Shown piece after piece: positions 45,068-54,167 of a stretch of 64,000 bases of DNA; the stretch's first letter is position 1, and every line of letters starts with the position of its first letter. Location of the stretch: NCBI RefSeq assembly GCF_000429305.1, contig NZ_KE386878.1, positions 112,876 through 176,875 on the forward strand, in the 5' to 3' direction. Origin of the DNA: Desulfovibrio inopinatus DSM 10711. GTDB taxonomy: Bacteria; Desulfobacterota; Desulfovibrionia; Desulfovibrionales; Desulfovibrionaceae. Position numbers and translations under genes: made by a program. Under the pieces are notes generated by a model. That model did not search any database. It worked only from the letters and a program-made list of their open reading frames with translations, and was not told the origin of the DNA.

Positions 45068-46012
45068 ATGACCACCATCGTCGACAGCCAGACCTATCTG
45101 AATCGCATGCTTTCCCTTCCCCGACCGGGAGGTGATAAGGTGTTAGCGTTTTACGAACATCGAGTGGGGTGTATTTGCAAGGATCCGGCACTCATGCTGC
45201 TCCCGTTGGACGACCACCTTGTTCACCGCGGGGATGGAGTGTTCGAAACGTTGAAATACGTTGGGGGGCGCCTCTATCAGTTGCGTGAACACGTGGAGCG
45301 CATGGAGCGGTCTGCACGAGCCATTGATCTTGAGCCGCCATGCTCCTTTTCAGAACTCGAAGAATTTATCGTCGAGCTTGCACGAGCTGGGGAAGAACGC
45401 ACCGGACTTTTACGTGTCTTGCTGGGCAGGGGGCCCGGTGGATTCGGCATTGATCCCAAAGAATGTCCAACAACGAGTTTGTACATTGCGGCCTATCGAT
45501 ATACTCCTCGTGCGGAATCCATCTATACTCGTGGTGTGAGTGCTATTCGTGCCTCGATTCCAGCCAAACAAACCTATTTAGCCAAAATCAAATCTATTGA
45601 TTACCTGCCTAATGTCCTCATGAAAAAAGAAGCCAACGCTAAGGGAGCGGATTTCCCGCTGTGCTTCGATGAAAAAGGTTTTTTGGCTGAAGGCGCAACC
45701 GAAAATGTCTGTATTGTGGATGCAGATGGTGTCTTTGTGATTCCGGAAATGACCAATTCGCTGACCGGCACAACGCTTATGCGTGCGCTGGAATTAGCTT
45801 CAGAGGATATGGACGTCCGCTATCATACTATATCGGAAGAAGAAATTTACGCTGCTCGGGAATTTATTATTTTTGGAACCACCGCCGATGCGTTGAGCAT
45901 TGTAACATACAATGGAAAGCCCATCGGGGACGGTGCGCCTGGTCCCGTCAGTAAAGGCCTCCGATCAAAATTGAAGCACGACCTTGTGGTCAACGGATTA
46001 CAGATATTTTGA
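45068..46012 (+). CDS. Class-IV aminotransferase (PLP)
   Basis: 314 residues, fold-type-IV PLP enzyme of the IlvE / aminodeoxychorismate lyase group. The PLP Lys is in YLAKIKSIDYLPNVLMK; other marks are VHRGDGVFETLK and GATENVCIVD. The branched-chain role fits the leu operon nearby, yet pabC-like activity is equally possible. GAAGGAAC precedes the ATG at 45068. Confidence 0.85.
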   Translation: MTTIVDSQTYLNRMLSLPRPGGDKVLAFYEHRVGCICKDPALMLLPLDDHLVHRGDGVFETLKYVGGRLYQLREHVERMERSARAIDLEPPCSFSELEEFIVELARAGEERTGLLRVLLGRGPGGFGIDPKECPTTSLYIAAYRYTPRAESIYTRGVSAIRASIPAKQTYLAKIKSIDYLPNVLMKKEANAKGADFPLCFDEKGFLAEGATENVCIVDADGVFVIPEMTNSLTGTTLMRALELASEDMDVRYHTISEEEIYAAREFIIFGTTADALSIVTYNGKPIGDGAPGPVSKGLRSKLKHDLVVNGLQIF

Positions 46013-46025
46013 GTGAGATATTGTT

Positions 46026-46056
46026 CGCTGGGGAGGCTTGAAAGCGCTCCCCAGCG
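46026..46056. terminator. Hairpin between convergent genes
   Basis: CGCTGGGGAG pairs perfectly with CTCCCCAGCG around an 11-base loop. It lies between two facing stop codons and may stop transcription both ways, although no T-run is clear. Confidence 0.5.
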
Positions 46057-46073
46057 TAAGACGGCAAGACAAT

Positions 46074-47129
46074 CTAAGCTTGCTCAATTCCAGCAAGTAA
46101 CCAAAGCGCCCCAGGAGCAGATTCACTGCGGACAAAATGCCATATTTCCTTCACATTGCTTGTTGCTTCTTGTGTTGGATCTTCACGAAGCATGGCATCA
46201 TATTGTACCGCACACTGTGTTTCCCCATCCTTTTGTTCCAAGTTGATCAACTTGGCTTTAACAAGAAGTACATCGGTTTGACCCGGCTTAGGATCTTGTT
46301 TGGCCTGTTGAGAGAGTTCTTGGAAAACTTCATTGGTTGTGTATGGACGGATGTCTTCCAGGTTCCGTCTATCCCATGCTTCCTGGAGCTTGGCATAAAA
46401 GAGTTTGGCTCCGCGCAAAAAATCATCTTCATCAAATCCCTTCACACCCGTTGCATTGATCGATGTCTGCGATTGATGAGCATCGTATGTTGTTTCTTGT
46501 TCGGAACCAAATCCCGCCGGCATCTGAGTACCGTCTTCAGGACGTCGTTTTTGCGGCGTTTCCAAGTGTTGCCACATAGATTCGGCAACACGGTACGCTG
46601 TTTCCAATCCTTCGCGGTCTGCTTCTTTTTCCGGGTCGAGAGGTGGAGAAACGTTCTGGCTCGGCTGCTGCGGGGAGTGGGGTGGAGAATGTTTCTCCTC
46701 GTGCGTCGTGTTTTCTTGGATATGGTCTGTTGTCTCGTAGGGAGATTCCGGTGGCTGCGGCCGTTTTCTGGAAAACAGTTTAAAAAGGAGGAATATAACA
46801 AGCGCCGCAACAACGATGTCCACAATGCTTATTCCTGTAAATTCCCCTCCGGACAGCCAAGACCCAATGAAGCTGCCAGCAAGCAGGCTTCCGAGCATCC
46901 CTGTGCCCGTGAAACCGTGTTGACCTGGAGCGTTTTGAGGCAGGCTCGAAGTTGAAATGCATGACGTTTTTTCCGCTTTGGGCAACATCGAAGAACGAAA
47001 CGGGGAGCGCTTCACGTTAAAAGAGCTCTTTTCGTTCCGTGATTTGGATTTGGCATTGTCATTGATGCCAGTAAAAGCAGAACAGAAGTTATGAAACTGC
47101 AGAGTAATAAAGAGGGGATGTTTTTTCAT
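46074..47129 (-). CDS. Tim44-like domain membrane protein
   Basis: 351 residues. A Gly-rich stretch with a membrane segment (about 77-117, GMLGSLLAGSFIGSWLSGG and IVDIVVAALVIFLLFKLF), a variable Pro/Glu linker, and a C-terminal Tim44-like domain (about 225-351: FLRGAKLFYAKLQEAWDRRNLEDIRPYTTNEV and WLLAGIEQA). The N-terminus is odd: the current frame gives a polar, poor signal peptide, while the +1 frame over the same DNA reads SLLLCSFITSVLLLLA, a typical one. GGGAGGA precedes the ATG. Confidence 0.8.
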   Translation of the reverse strand: MKKHPLFITLQFHNFCSAFTGINDNAKSKSRNEKSSFNVKRSPFRSSMLPKAEKTSCISTSSLPQNAPGQHGFTGTGMLGSLLAGSFIGSWLSGGEFTGISIVDIVVAALVIFLLFKLFSRKRPQPPESPYETTDHIQENTTHEEKHSPPHSPQQPSQNVSPPLDPEKEADREGLETAYRVAESMWQHLETPQKRRPEDGTQMPAGFGSEQETTYDAHQSQTSINATGVKGFDEDDFLRGAKLFYAKLQEAWDRRNLEDIRPYTTNEVFQELSQQAKQDPKPGQTDVLLVKAKLINLEQKDGETQCAVQYDAMLREDPTQEATSNVKEIWHFVRSESAPGALWLLAGIEQA

Positions 47130-47173
47130 GATACTATCCTCCCGACGCGTTTGGGATGTCCTATCAAAAACAA

Positions 47174-47208
47174 CAAGCCGAAGACGGTCAAGGCCTTCGG
47201 CTTTTTTG
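47174..47208. terminator. Bidirectional terminator
   Basis: AGCCGAAG...CTTCGGCT stem with T-rich runs on both sides. It ends the CheY-like gene (minus). Confidence 0.7.
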
Positions 47209-47235
47209 ATATATGCATATCTTCGATCGAATGAA

Positions 47236-47634
47236 TTATTCGATAATATTCAGATTTCTCAGGAGATGAAGCAACATATGTTTGTCGATCGGCTTGGGAA
47301 CATAGGAGGTTGCACCTCCTTTGTAATAGGCCTCAACCACATTCTTGGGGTCATCAAGCGCGGTGGTCATGACAACTTTGACTTCGTCTGAAGGCGCAAT
47401 ATCTCGCTCTTTTTCGATCGCCCGAACTTGTTTGAGGGCTTGTTGGCCATCCATTTCAGGCATCATAATGTCCATGCAAATAAGATCATATGGCCTCTTT
47501 TCGGACAGAGCCAGCTTAAACGCGTCAATGGCTTCCAGCCCATTAACGGCGATATCCACTTCTCCGAAGGGAGAAAGTATTTTTTGTAAAAGCTTTCTAC
47601 TCGTAAAATCGTCTTCAACGACCAAGGCTCGCAT
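47236..47634 (-). CDS. CheY-like single-domain response regulator
   Basis: 132 residues, one receiver domain with all key residues: VVEDD, the phosphoacceptor Asp in LICMDIMMPEMDG, MTTAL, and Lys in SYVPKPI. GGAGGA lies six bases before the ATG at 47634. Stand-alone receivers of this form either bind FliM or relay phosphate; the motility genes 4-7 kb away are suggestive. Confidence 0.92.
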   Translation of the reverse strand: MRALVVEDDFTSRKLLQKILSPFGEVDIAVNGLEAIDAFKLALSEKRPYDLICMDIMMPEMDGQQALKQVRAIEKERDIAPSDEVKVVMTTALDDPKNVVEAYYKGGATSYVPKPIDKHMLLHLLRNLNIIE

Positions 47635-47923
47635 TGTATCCTCCACATTTCAGCCCATAATGCCTTTTGTTTCTATGATAGAAAAAAATGCTTTTTGCAA
47701 CTTAAAAGGGTCTCAATACAGTGATCGGATATGAGAAGAGCAAATTATTGCTCCCCAAAAATTGGGTAGGAGAGCCAAGACACATCTGTTAGTCAGACTA
47801 TCTGCTCTCGAAATCGAAATCAATATCAGGATACACCCTTGCCAGCCAGTGGGCCAGTTTGTATTTCCCTGGTGCCTACTGTGTTTATTCTCTTACGCAC
47901 AGGGAAAATGGAGATATGATATC

Positions 47924-48187
47924 ATGCTGCAGTTCTTAGCCCAGGCGTCAAAAAGCATCCTCCCCGATGTCAGTCTTCCCAACACGTGGCCTTTTGGTCC
48001 CGGGTATAGCGAAGGTTTTTGGTCTGTTGTCCTCAAATATGGGTTTATTGCGATAATTTTTGCATTTATCGCACTGATGCTCCGTTTCCTTTTCGGGCCG
48101 GGAGGTCCTTTGAGAGATAAGGAATTCGATCTCCCTCCGGAAGAACTGAAAAAACTTGATCAAGAATTCGAGGAGAAACGAAAATGA
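47924..48187 (+). CDS. Small single-helix membrane protein
   Basis: 87 residues. One transmembrane segment (YGFIAIIFAFIALMLRFLFG), then a charged cytoplasmic tail (PPEELKKLDQEFEEKRK). The ATGA overlap with the HD gene indicates coupling; it might tether the HD protein to the membrane. Family not recognised. Confidence 0.7.
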   Translation: MLQFLAQASKSILPDVSLPNTWPFGPGYSEGFWSVVLKYGFIAIIFAFIALMLRFLFGPGGPLRDKEFDLPPEELKKLDQEFEEKRK

Positions 48188-49005
48188 ACATCACTGACTC
48201 GCTGTTCTCCGGTGAGGACATGTCTTGTGAGTTCCATGGATTCGTTCAACGATTTGATGAGTACGTTGAAGAGTTTCGTCAGGGATCGACGGAAGATATT
48301 CAACACATTGAACTGAAGTACGACCATTCTCTTCGTGTGATGAAAGAGGCGACGCGTATTCTTGATTCTTTGCCGTTGAGTGAAGAGATTCGTTTATTAT
48401 GCCGTGTCGCAGCCTTGTATCACGACATTGGTCGCTTTTCTCAATATCGCCGTTTTAAAACTTTTAAGGATTCTGAATCGATAAATCATGGCATTCTTGG
48501 TGTTTCCGTTCTCAAAAAAACACATTTACTTGATATGTTCGATAGTCGCCAGCGTGGATATATTTTGTCTTCTATTGCCATGCACAACAAGCGTTGTGTT
48601 CCTCCCTTGTCCGGCCATGAACTGGAAACGATGGTAGGCGTTGTCAGAGATGCAGACAAACTTGATATCGTGAGTATCATGTTGGAGCATTTTGATCCTC
48701 ACGGGAAAAAGAGTGATGTTGTCGTGCTTGGTGTGAAAGATAATCCACAGCGTTTTACATCCTGTATTGTGGAGCAAATTCAAAAGAAAGCGATTGGTGA
48801 GTACAGTATGATGCAGTATGTTAATGATTTTAAACTGCTGCTCTTGAGTTGGGTGTATGACCTTAATTTTGCGGAGAGCAGTCGAATATATCTTGAACGA
48901 GGATATTTGGAGAGCTTGACGGATTTGCTTCCCAAAGCCCCAGAATTAGGGCATCTGAAAAGTGCGCTTGTGCATGATCTTCAACAGCAAGCCGCAGCCG
49001 CGTAA
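48184..49005 (+). CDS. HD-domain phosphohydrolase
   Basis: 273 residues. HD core: YDHSLRVMKEATRIL, ALYHDIGRFSQYRRFKTF, INHGILG and VVRDADKLDIVSIM, i.e. the H...HD...D metal residues. It resembles stand-alone HD proteins acting on nucleotides; the substrate is unknown. Translationally coupled to the small membrane protein. Confidence 0.85.
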   Translation: MNITDSLFSGEDMSCEFHGFVQRFDEYVEEFRQGSTEDIQHIELKYDHSLRVMKEATRILDSLPLSEEIRLLCRVAALYHDIGRFSQYRRFKTFKDSESINHGILGVSVLKKTHLLDMFDSRQRGYILSSIAMHNKRCVPPLSGHELETMVGVVRDADKLDIVSIMLEHFDPHGKKSDVVVLGVKDNPQRFTSCIVEQIQKKAIGEYSMMQYVNDFKLLLLSWVYDLNFAESSRIYLERGYLESLTDLLPKAPELGHLKSALVHDLQQQAAAA

Positions 49006-49036
49006 TTGATTGCAATATAAGGACTCTATTATTTGA

Positions 49037-50134
49037 ATGGCCATGCGAGATTATTCGTTACAGTTTAATACCGTCTTACTCTTGAGTGACAAAGAAGAGC
49101 ATTTACGTCTTGATCGCACGAGTATCAAAATGTTTGCTCCTCGACAGGTTGTCGCATTGACGAGTGCAACAGAGGCTATTGATTTTCTCAATAGCCAAAC
49201 AGCTGATATGGTTTTGCTTGATACCATGTTGGAAGACATGGATGGAATTAAGTTGCTGAAGCTGCTTCGTCAAAACATGAAACTCAAACGTACTCCTGTC
49301 GTTATGGTGACGAATGAGGGACACAAGCATAAAGTCCTGGACGCCATTACAGCTGGCTGTGATGGGTATATTCTCCGACCATATTCTCTTGAGACGTACA
49401 AGCGTCACCTTTCATGGGCATTGCAAATCGATCGCATCAACGAAATTGAGGAAGAGCAGCTCAGCGATGCTCGAGAACTGTTAAAACTTGGTGAATACGA
49501 TGATGCCATTGAAGCGTTCGAAGAAATTGTCTCCGAACACAATGAAGCCCAGCAGTTCTACGACTTAGGATGCAGAATGTTGGTAGAGCAAAATTATGGA
49601 CAAGCAATTGTAGCATTTAAAAAAGCTATTAAAATAAATGATTTATATGCTGATGCCTATAAAGGGCTTGCAGAGGCATATATGGCAAAAAGCGATACGG
49701 AAAATTATCGCTACTATTTGCAGAAAGCTTCAGAGATTTTTGCCGAATTCAACCGCTTAGAGGAAGCCAAAGAAGCGTTTGTCGATATTCTCAAATACGA
49801 TAATAAAACACCGAATCCATTCAATTCATTAGGAGTTAAGCTCAGGCGACTTGGCGACCTTCCCGGTGCGCTCCACGCCTATCAGCAAGCACTACAGCTC
49901 ACCCCGGACGACGAGAATATCTATTACAACATAGCCAAGGCATATTATATCCTTGGCGATTTGCAGAACTCCAACGTCCATATCACGCGATGCCTGGAGA
50001 TGAATTCTCATTTTGAAGAGGCCAAGGTATTGTTTAAAAAAATATTTGGAATGGATTGGGCGCCAAGCACCCATCGACCAGATGAGTCTCGGAGGTGTTC
50101 AAAGACGGCGTCACAGTCCCGGAAAGATATTTAG
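49037..50134 (+). CDS. Receiver domain plus TPR repeats
   Basis: 365 residues. Receiver domain (about 12-130) with phosphoacceptor Asp in MVLLDTMLEDMDG, though the conserved Lys near the end reads Arg (YILRPYS). TPR units fill 145-350 (such as QQFYDLGCRMLVEQNYGQAIVAFKKAI and DENIYYNIAKAYYILGDL). Related to the protein at 32790. Starts 31 bp after the HD gene, so likely co-transcribed; converges on the TPR gene at 50170. Confidence 0.85.
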   Translation: MAMRDYSLQFNTVLLLSDKEEHLRLDRTSIKMFAPRQVVALTSATEAIDFLNSQTADMVLLDTMLEDMDGIKLLKLLRQNMKLKRTPVVMVTNEGHKHKVLDAITAGCDGYILRPYSLETYKRHLSWALQIDRINEIEEEQLSDARELLKLGEYDDAIEAFEEIVSEHNEAQQFYDLGCRMLVEQNYGQAIVAFKKAIKINDLYADAYKGLAEAYMAKSDTENYRYYLQKASEIFAEFNRLEEAKEAFVDILKYDNKTPNPFNSLGVKLRRLGDLPGALHAYQQALQLTPDDENIYYNIAKAYYILGDLQNSNVHITRCLEMNSHFEEAKVLFKKIFGMDWAPSTHRPDESRRCSKTASQSRKDI

Positions 50135-50169
50135 GCACCACAACGTACTTGCTTCTTCCCCTCTGTCCA

Positions 50170-50988
50170 TCAATCCATGCGCGATGTTCGTTGACGAGTT
50201 CGTCTTTTTCGTGGGCGAATTCCAAAAAAATTGGCGAGTTCCGGGTCAGTTGGGGCATGTCCCGCTTTTTTAAGGTAGGACACAAACATTTTGGCTTGTT
50301 CAAAGTGAGGATTCAGCTCGCAGGATTTTTTGAGATGAAGAAAGGCATCGTCAAACGCGCCTTTTTCAAAGCTGGCCCGAGCCATGTTGAGACAGAGATG
50401 TTCATCATCGGGGCTTAAAGCGAAGGCCCGAGAGTAATATTCAAGCGCTTCATTGTAGAGGCCTTTTTTGCGTAATCCAATGCCGAATTCATTGAAGAGA
50501 TGCTTGTGTTGTTCTTCAAAGCTCTCATCGAGTGCGACGAGACGTTTAAAGATATATTTTCCCTTCCCCGTCTGGTTCATCGAGAGATACACGAGCCCAA
50601 GGCCGAACATGGCACGTATATTCTCGACGTCGATTTTGAGGACATGTTGATATTCAATCTGTGCTTCGGCATGCATCTGTTGTTTGCGATAAAAATCACC
50701 TTGTGCAACCCGTTGAGTGAGAAATTTGTAACCAAGTTCGGGTTCCAACACGAATTCTCTAAAAAAATCATTTCGCTTTTTGACGATCTGTGTCCCGGTC
50801 GGTGTCTGGTTGGCATCAAGTTCTTGTAACATTACCGTATCGGCATCAATACTTTTTCCAAACCAGAGCTTGGATTGTGTGTTGGCTTGGCCTGGTATGC
50901 AGTCCTGTTCCGACATTTTTGAGAAGATCCCTTTAATTTGGACGAATTCATCCTCGTGAGTGCGATGGTCGGATGGTGATGGAGACAT
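50170..50988 (-). CDS. TPR protein, last gene of the motAB operon
   Basis: 272 residues. N-terminal 95 residues without clear similarity, then TPR units (AEAQIEYQHVLKIDVENIRAMFGLGLVY, GLYNEALEYYSRAFALSPDDEHL, GAFDDAFLHLKKSCELNPHFEQAK) and a very basic tail (RPRKRRTRQRTSR). Its C-terminal half resembles that of the receiver/TPR protein at 49037, facing it, but no receiver domain is present. The ATG at 50988 lies 20 bp after the motB stop, so it belongs to the stator operon. Confidence 0.8.
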   Translation of the reverse strand: MSPSPSDHRTHEDEFVQIKGIFSKMSEQDCIPGQANTQSKLWFGKSIDADTVMLQELDANQTPTGTQIVKKRNDFFREFVLEPELGYKFLTQRVAQGDFYRKQQMHAEAQIEYQHVLKIDVENIRAMFGLGLVYLSMNQTGKGKYIFKRLVALDESFEEQHKHLFNEFGIGLRKKGLYNEALEYYSRAFALSPDDEHLCLNMARASFEKGAFDDAFLHLKKSCELNPHFEQAKMFVSYLKKAGHAPTDPELANFFGIRPRKRRTRQRTSRMD

Positions 50989-51008
50989 AGAAGAGCGGTC
51001 CAAGAACG

Positions 51009-51773
51009 CTATTGCGAGACGCTTTGAGGACTGACCAGGATGGAAACACGACGATTGCGAGCCCGATTCTCCATAATAGGAACGCCATTGGTGTCGAGGT
51101 TGGGAACAAGGGGAACCGTATCTGCTAATCCAAGAACTTTGATATGGTTTTTGGGGATCCCGCTTTCAATAAGAAAGCGTGCGACACGACTGGCTCTTGC
51201 CGCAGATAATTCCCAGTTTGAGGGATAGATCCACGATGTAATCGGAGCATCATCGGTATGGCCTTCAACAGTAATAATATATGGCAAACCGACAAGTGAA
51301 TTTGCGATATTTTTGAGTATGTTGACGGCTGGTTTGGCAAGGTCTGCACTCGCTGAATTGAAGAATGCCGAACCACGCAGATCAATAGCAACAACGTTCC
51401 TGCGGGCATGAATTTCAACAACATCTTTCTGAGATACGAGCTTGCGCGAAAGTTCATTTTTTAATTCGGGCAAACTCTTCATTCGTTCCTTGGATGAAAT
51501 AGGAGCTCTGAATTGGTTAGTTGCTTGAATAACCGGAATTGGAGTTGGCGTGACTTTGACTTGCGGTTGTGGTGTTGGAGTTGTTTGCCCCTTTTTTTTC
51601 TGCATAGCCTTTTCCATCGATTGCGCGACTTCTTCAAAACGCGAAGGGTCAAACTGAGAAACTGAGAGTAAAATGACAAAGAAACACAGAAGCAACGTCA
51701 TCATGTCAGCCAGACTGAGTTGCCAGTTTCCGGTATCATGATGATTTTTGCGCAATTTTGACAGTTTGGTCAT
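51009..51773 (-). CDS. motB: Flagellar stator protein MotB
   Basis: 254 residues. One membrane helix at about 20-42 with the proton- or sodium-binding Asp23 (LADMMTLLLCFFVILL), a linker rich in Thr, Pro and Gln (TTPTPQPQVKVTPTPIPVI), and a C-terminal OmpA-like peptidoglycan-binding domain (VEGHTDDAP, NWELSAARASRVARFLI). It anchors the MotA stator ring to the cell wall. Follows motA by 92 bp. Confidence 0.95.
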   Translation of the reverse strand: MTKLSKLRKNHHDTGNWQLSLADMMTLLLCFFVILLSVSQFDPSRFEEVAQSMEKAMQKKKGQTTPTPQPQVKVTPTPIPVIQATNQFRAPISSKERMKSLPELKNELSRKLVSQKDVVEIHARRNVVAIDLRGSAFFNSASADLAKPAVNILKNIANSLVGLPYIITVEGHTDDAPITSWIYPSNWELSAARASRVARFLIESGIPKNHIKVLGLADTVPLVPNLDTNGVPIMENRARNRRVSILVSPQSVSQ

Positions 51774-51865
51774 GACAAGAAGCTCTGTGTCTTTTCCTGC
51801 TTGGTGTGCAATAAATACAACGTTTTCATCGTGCGCTGTACTCTGCGCATGATGCGTTCAATCAG

Positions 51866-52642
51866 CTATTTTTTATTTTCGATGGATGCCCAACGCCTTG
51901 GAGGCAAGTAGGCCCTCAGCTTATCGAGAACAATGGCTGCCGGAGTCTTGTCTTTAATAAAAAGCACACCGTCACGAATGACATGCATGAGTAACACGCG
52001 TTCATCAATGCGTTTTTCCACTTTGATGGCGATAGGCAAGAAGAGCATATTGGCAAAGAGGATGCCGTACAATGTTGTTGTCAGGGCAACGGCCATTTGT
52101 GGGCCGATATTGCTGATGTCGCTCCCCATGGACTGCATCATACCGATAAGTCCGATGAGCGTCCCGATGATTCCATACGCCGGGGATAAGTTGGCCATGG
52201 TTCGGTAAATGCTTGCAGACGAAATTTCCTGCTCATAGGTTTGTTCTATGCGAGTATCGAGAATTTCTTTGATCTCATCGGCGCTATATCCATCGACGAG
52301 CATTTGTAGGGCATGTTTCAAAAATTCGTTCTCAATGCCGGGAAGGCTTTTTTCCAAGTGAACTTTGCCCTTGGATGACGCCTCCCGTGCAATAGAAACA
52401 ATTGCGTCGATATAATTTCCGATGGGAAGTTCTTCACGTTTGAGTGCCATGAGAAATGTGCTTGAAACGCGCATCACTTCCTTGAGAGGGAAGCAGATAA
52501 ACGTGGACGCAAGCGTTCCACCGAGCACAATGGCCACCCCGGGCAAATTTAAAAAGACACGGACATTGTCAGTTGAAAAATAGGTGGCAGTTGCAAGAAT
52601 GCTTATACCGAAAAAAATGCCGATGACGGTCGCGACGTTCAC
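51866..52642 (-). CDS. motA: Flagellar stator protein MotA
   Basis: 258 residues, four membrane helices. The conserved prolines of the channel are in LSPAYGIIGTLIGLIGMMQSM and FLPIAIKVEKR. The cytoplasmic loop between helices 2 and 3 contacts FliG. The length is that of the short MotA/PomA type. Start overlaps the cNMP/FliG-like gene by four bases (ATGA), a sign of tight co-translation. Confidence 0.95.
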   Translation of the reverse strand: MNVATVIGIFFGISILATATYFSTDNVRVFLNLPGVAIVLGGTLASTFICFPLKEVMRVSSTFLMALKREELPIGNYIDAIVSIAREASSKGKVHLEKSLPGIENEFLKHALQMLVDGYSADEIKEILDTRIEQTYEQEISSASIYRTMANLSPAYGIIGTLIGLIGMMQSMGSDISNIGPQMAVALTTTLYGILFANMLFLPIAIKVEKRIDERVLLMHVIRDGVLFIKDKTPAAIVLDKLRAYLPPRRWASIENKK

Positions 52643-53877
52643 TTTCGAATCCCTTTGAGTTCTTTGATGATGTCGATCAATTCTTCCTCGGCGTCATATG
52701 CGGCTGATTCGTCGTAATGGGGATTGGTAGAAAGCTCATCCTGAACAATCGTTACCATTTTTCTCGAAAGATTGGCCAATATTTTTTCTCTGGCTCCCCC
52801 TCCGGCAAGAGACACGAGGAGAGGCAATTTGTGGAAACTCATTTTGGCAAGGGCATCTTCCAGCGTGGAATCATCAATACCCTCAATGTCGTCCAAAGTT
52901 TCAAGTTCCGAAGCCTTCATTCGGGGTTTTCGCGCTCGTTGGAAGTAGTCGTGACCTTTTTCTTTGGCGAAGGCGGTAATATCGGATTTGTGAAAGAAAA
53001 AGAGAGAGGGAGGAATCTCCTGATATGCGATTTTTTTATAGATCATTTCCGGTGTAGAACCGACCATGTCGGAAAAACGTCCAATATCGATAAATTCAAG
53101 ATCGCTGAGAAACGGGAACTGTTCAGCGGGCATATCCTTGAACATATTTCGTGCGACGACCATGAGCTTATCGACATCCGGAATAAAAACTGTGCGGTCT
53201 TTGATATAATCCGTTGTTTTTTTCTTGGTGCCAAGCAAGGGGTCGGTTTTATAGAATGCGCCTTTGATGTCCACAAACTCGATGACAGTCAACTTTTCCA
53301 GACGATCAAACAGTTCATCGATTTCAAGTTGCGAAATGAGTAAGATTTCTTTGATGCTTTTGCTGATTTCAACATAACTGAGTTCAACGGTCTGGGTTTT
53401 GGTTCGCCCCCCTGGGGCGTTCTGGGCAGCTTTGTATAGGAGAGCTAGAATCTGACACGCACTGAGGTAGACATTTCCCGATGGCCTGTCGGTGATGCGT
53501 TCATTGAGCGATTTGACACGCTCGACAAGGTAGCCAGTAATGATTTGAACAGGGCGCGGGCTTTTGAGCAGCAAGGTATGCAGAACTGCCTGATCCAGGA
53601 TGAGTACCTCGCTGTATTCCAAGGCATCGGCGTTACTTGTGCGCTTTTCTCCGGAAATGACACCCATCTCACCAAAAATTTGTCCTGCCCCCAGTGTCGC
53701 CGTCACAACACGCTTGTTATTGACGATTTTATAGATAGAGACTTTACCGCTTTTGATCATGTATGCGACATTGCTAGGTTGACCAACGCGGTAAATGTTC
53801 TGACCCTGATGAAATATTTTGAGTTTATTGCTTAATGCCGTGCTTCTTGCAGCACTTTTCTGGGGAGAATCCGTCAT
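52639..53877 (-). CDS. Cyclic-nucleotide-binding domain fused to a FliG-C-like domain
   Basis: 412 residues. The N-terminal CNBD (about 20-135) has the phosphate-binding cassette FGEMGVISGEKRTSNADA with the Glu and Arg that hold the cyclic phosphate. A middle part (about 140-300) is helical, without clear similarity. Residues about 325-412 resemble the C-terminal domain of FliG: GAREKILANLSRKMVTIVQDEL aligns with the torque helix, followed by AEEELIDIIKEL. The ATG at 53877 fits AAGGA better than one nine bases upstream. First gene of the operon with motA, motB and a TPR protein. Confidence 0.75.
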   Translation of the reverse strand: MTDSPQKSAARSTALSNKLKIFHQGQNIYRVGQPSNVAYMIKSGKVSIYKIVNNKRVVTATLGAGQIFGEMGVISGEKRTSNADALEYSEVLILDQAVLHTLLLKSPRPVQIITGYLVERVKSLNERITDRPSGNVYLSACQILALLYKAAQNAPGGRTKTQTVELSYVEISKSIKEILLISQLEIDELFDRLEKLTVIEFVDIKGAFYKTDPLLGTKKKTTDYIKDRTVFIPDVDKLMVVARNMFKDMPAEQFPFLSDLEFIDIGRFSDMVGSTPEMIYKKIAYQEIPPSLFFFHKSDITAFAKEKGHDYFQRARKPRMKASELETLDDIEGIDDSTLEDALAKMSFHKLPLLVSLAGGGAREKILANLSRKMVTIVQDELSTNPHYDESAAYDAEEELIDIIKELKGIRK

Positions 53878-54167
53878 GAGAAACATTCCTTTACGTGGGG
53901 CGCACAGGGGTTGAAGGCACGGAATATTGCTGTAAGCTTGGTCCAGATCCTTCGCATGAGTCCAAGAGTGCCGTTGGTCCTCGAAATTAGGGAGTGAGCA
54001 AAAAATCGCAGATGAAAAGTACGCGTTTATGCTATGAAATTCAAGAAAGCCTGTGGATAAAGGCGTATTCAGATTTCAGGTTCTACGCGGTTCGGGGCTT
54101 TTCCGTCATTTGCAAGTATAGTACAGGCATTTCTACTAACGTTAAGCATTTACCTTGAGGATATCAA

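Noticed and set aside
53916..53930. sigma54-like element near the cNMP/FliG-like gene
   Set aside because: GG and GC are 11 bases apart instead of 10 and the orientation points away from the gene.
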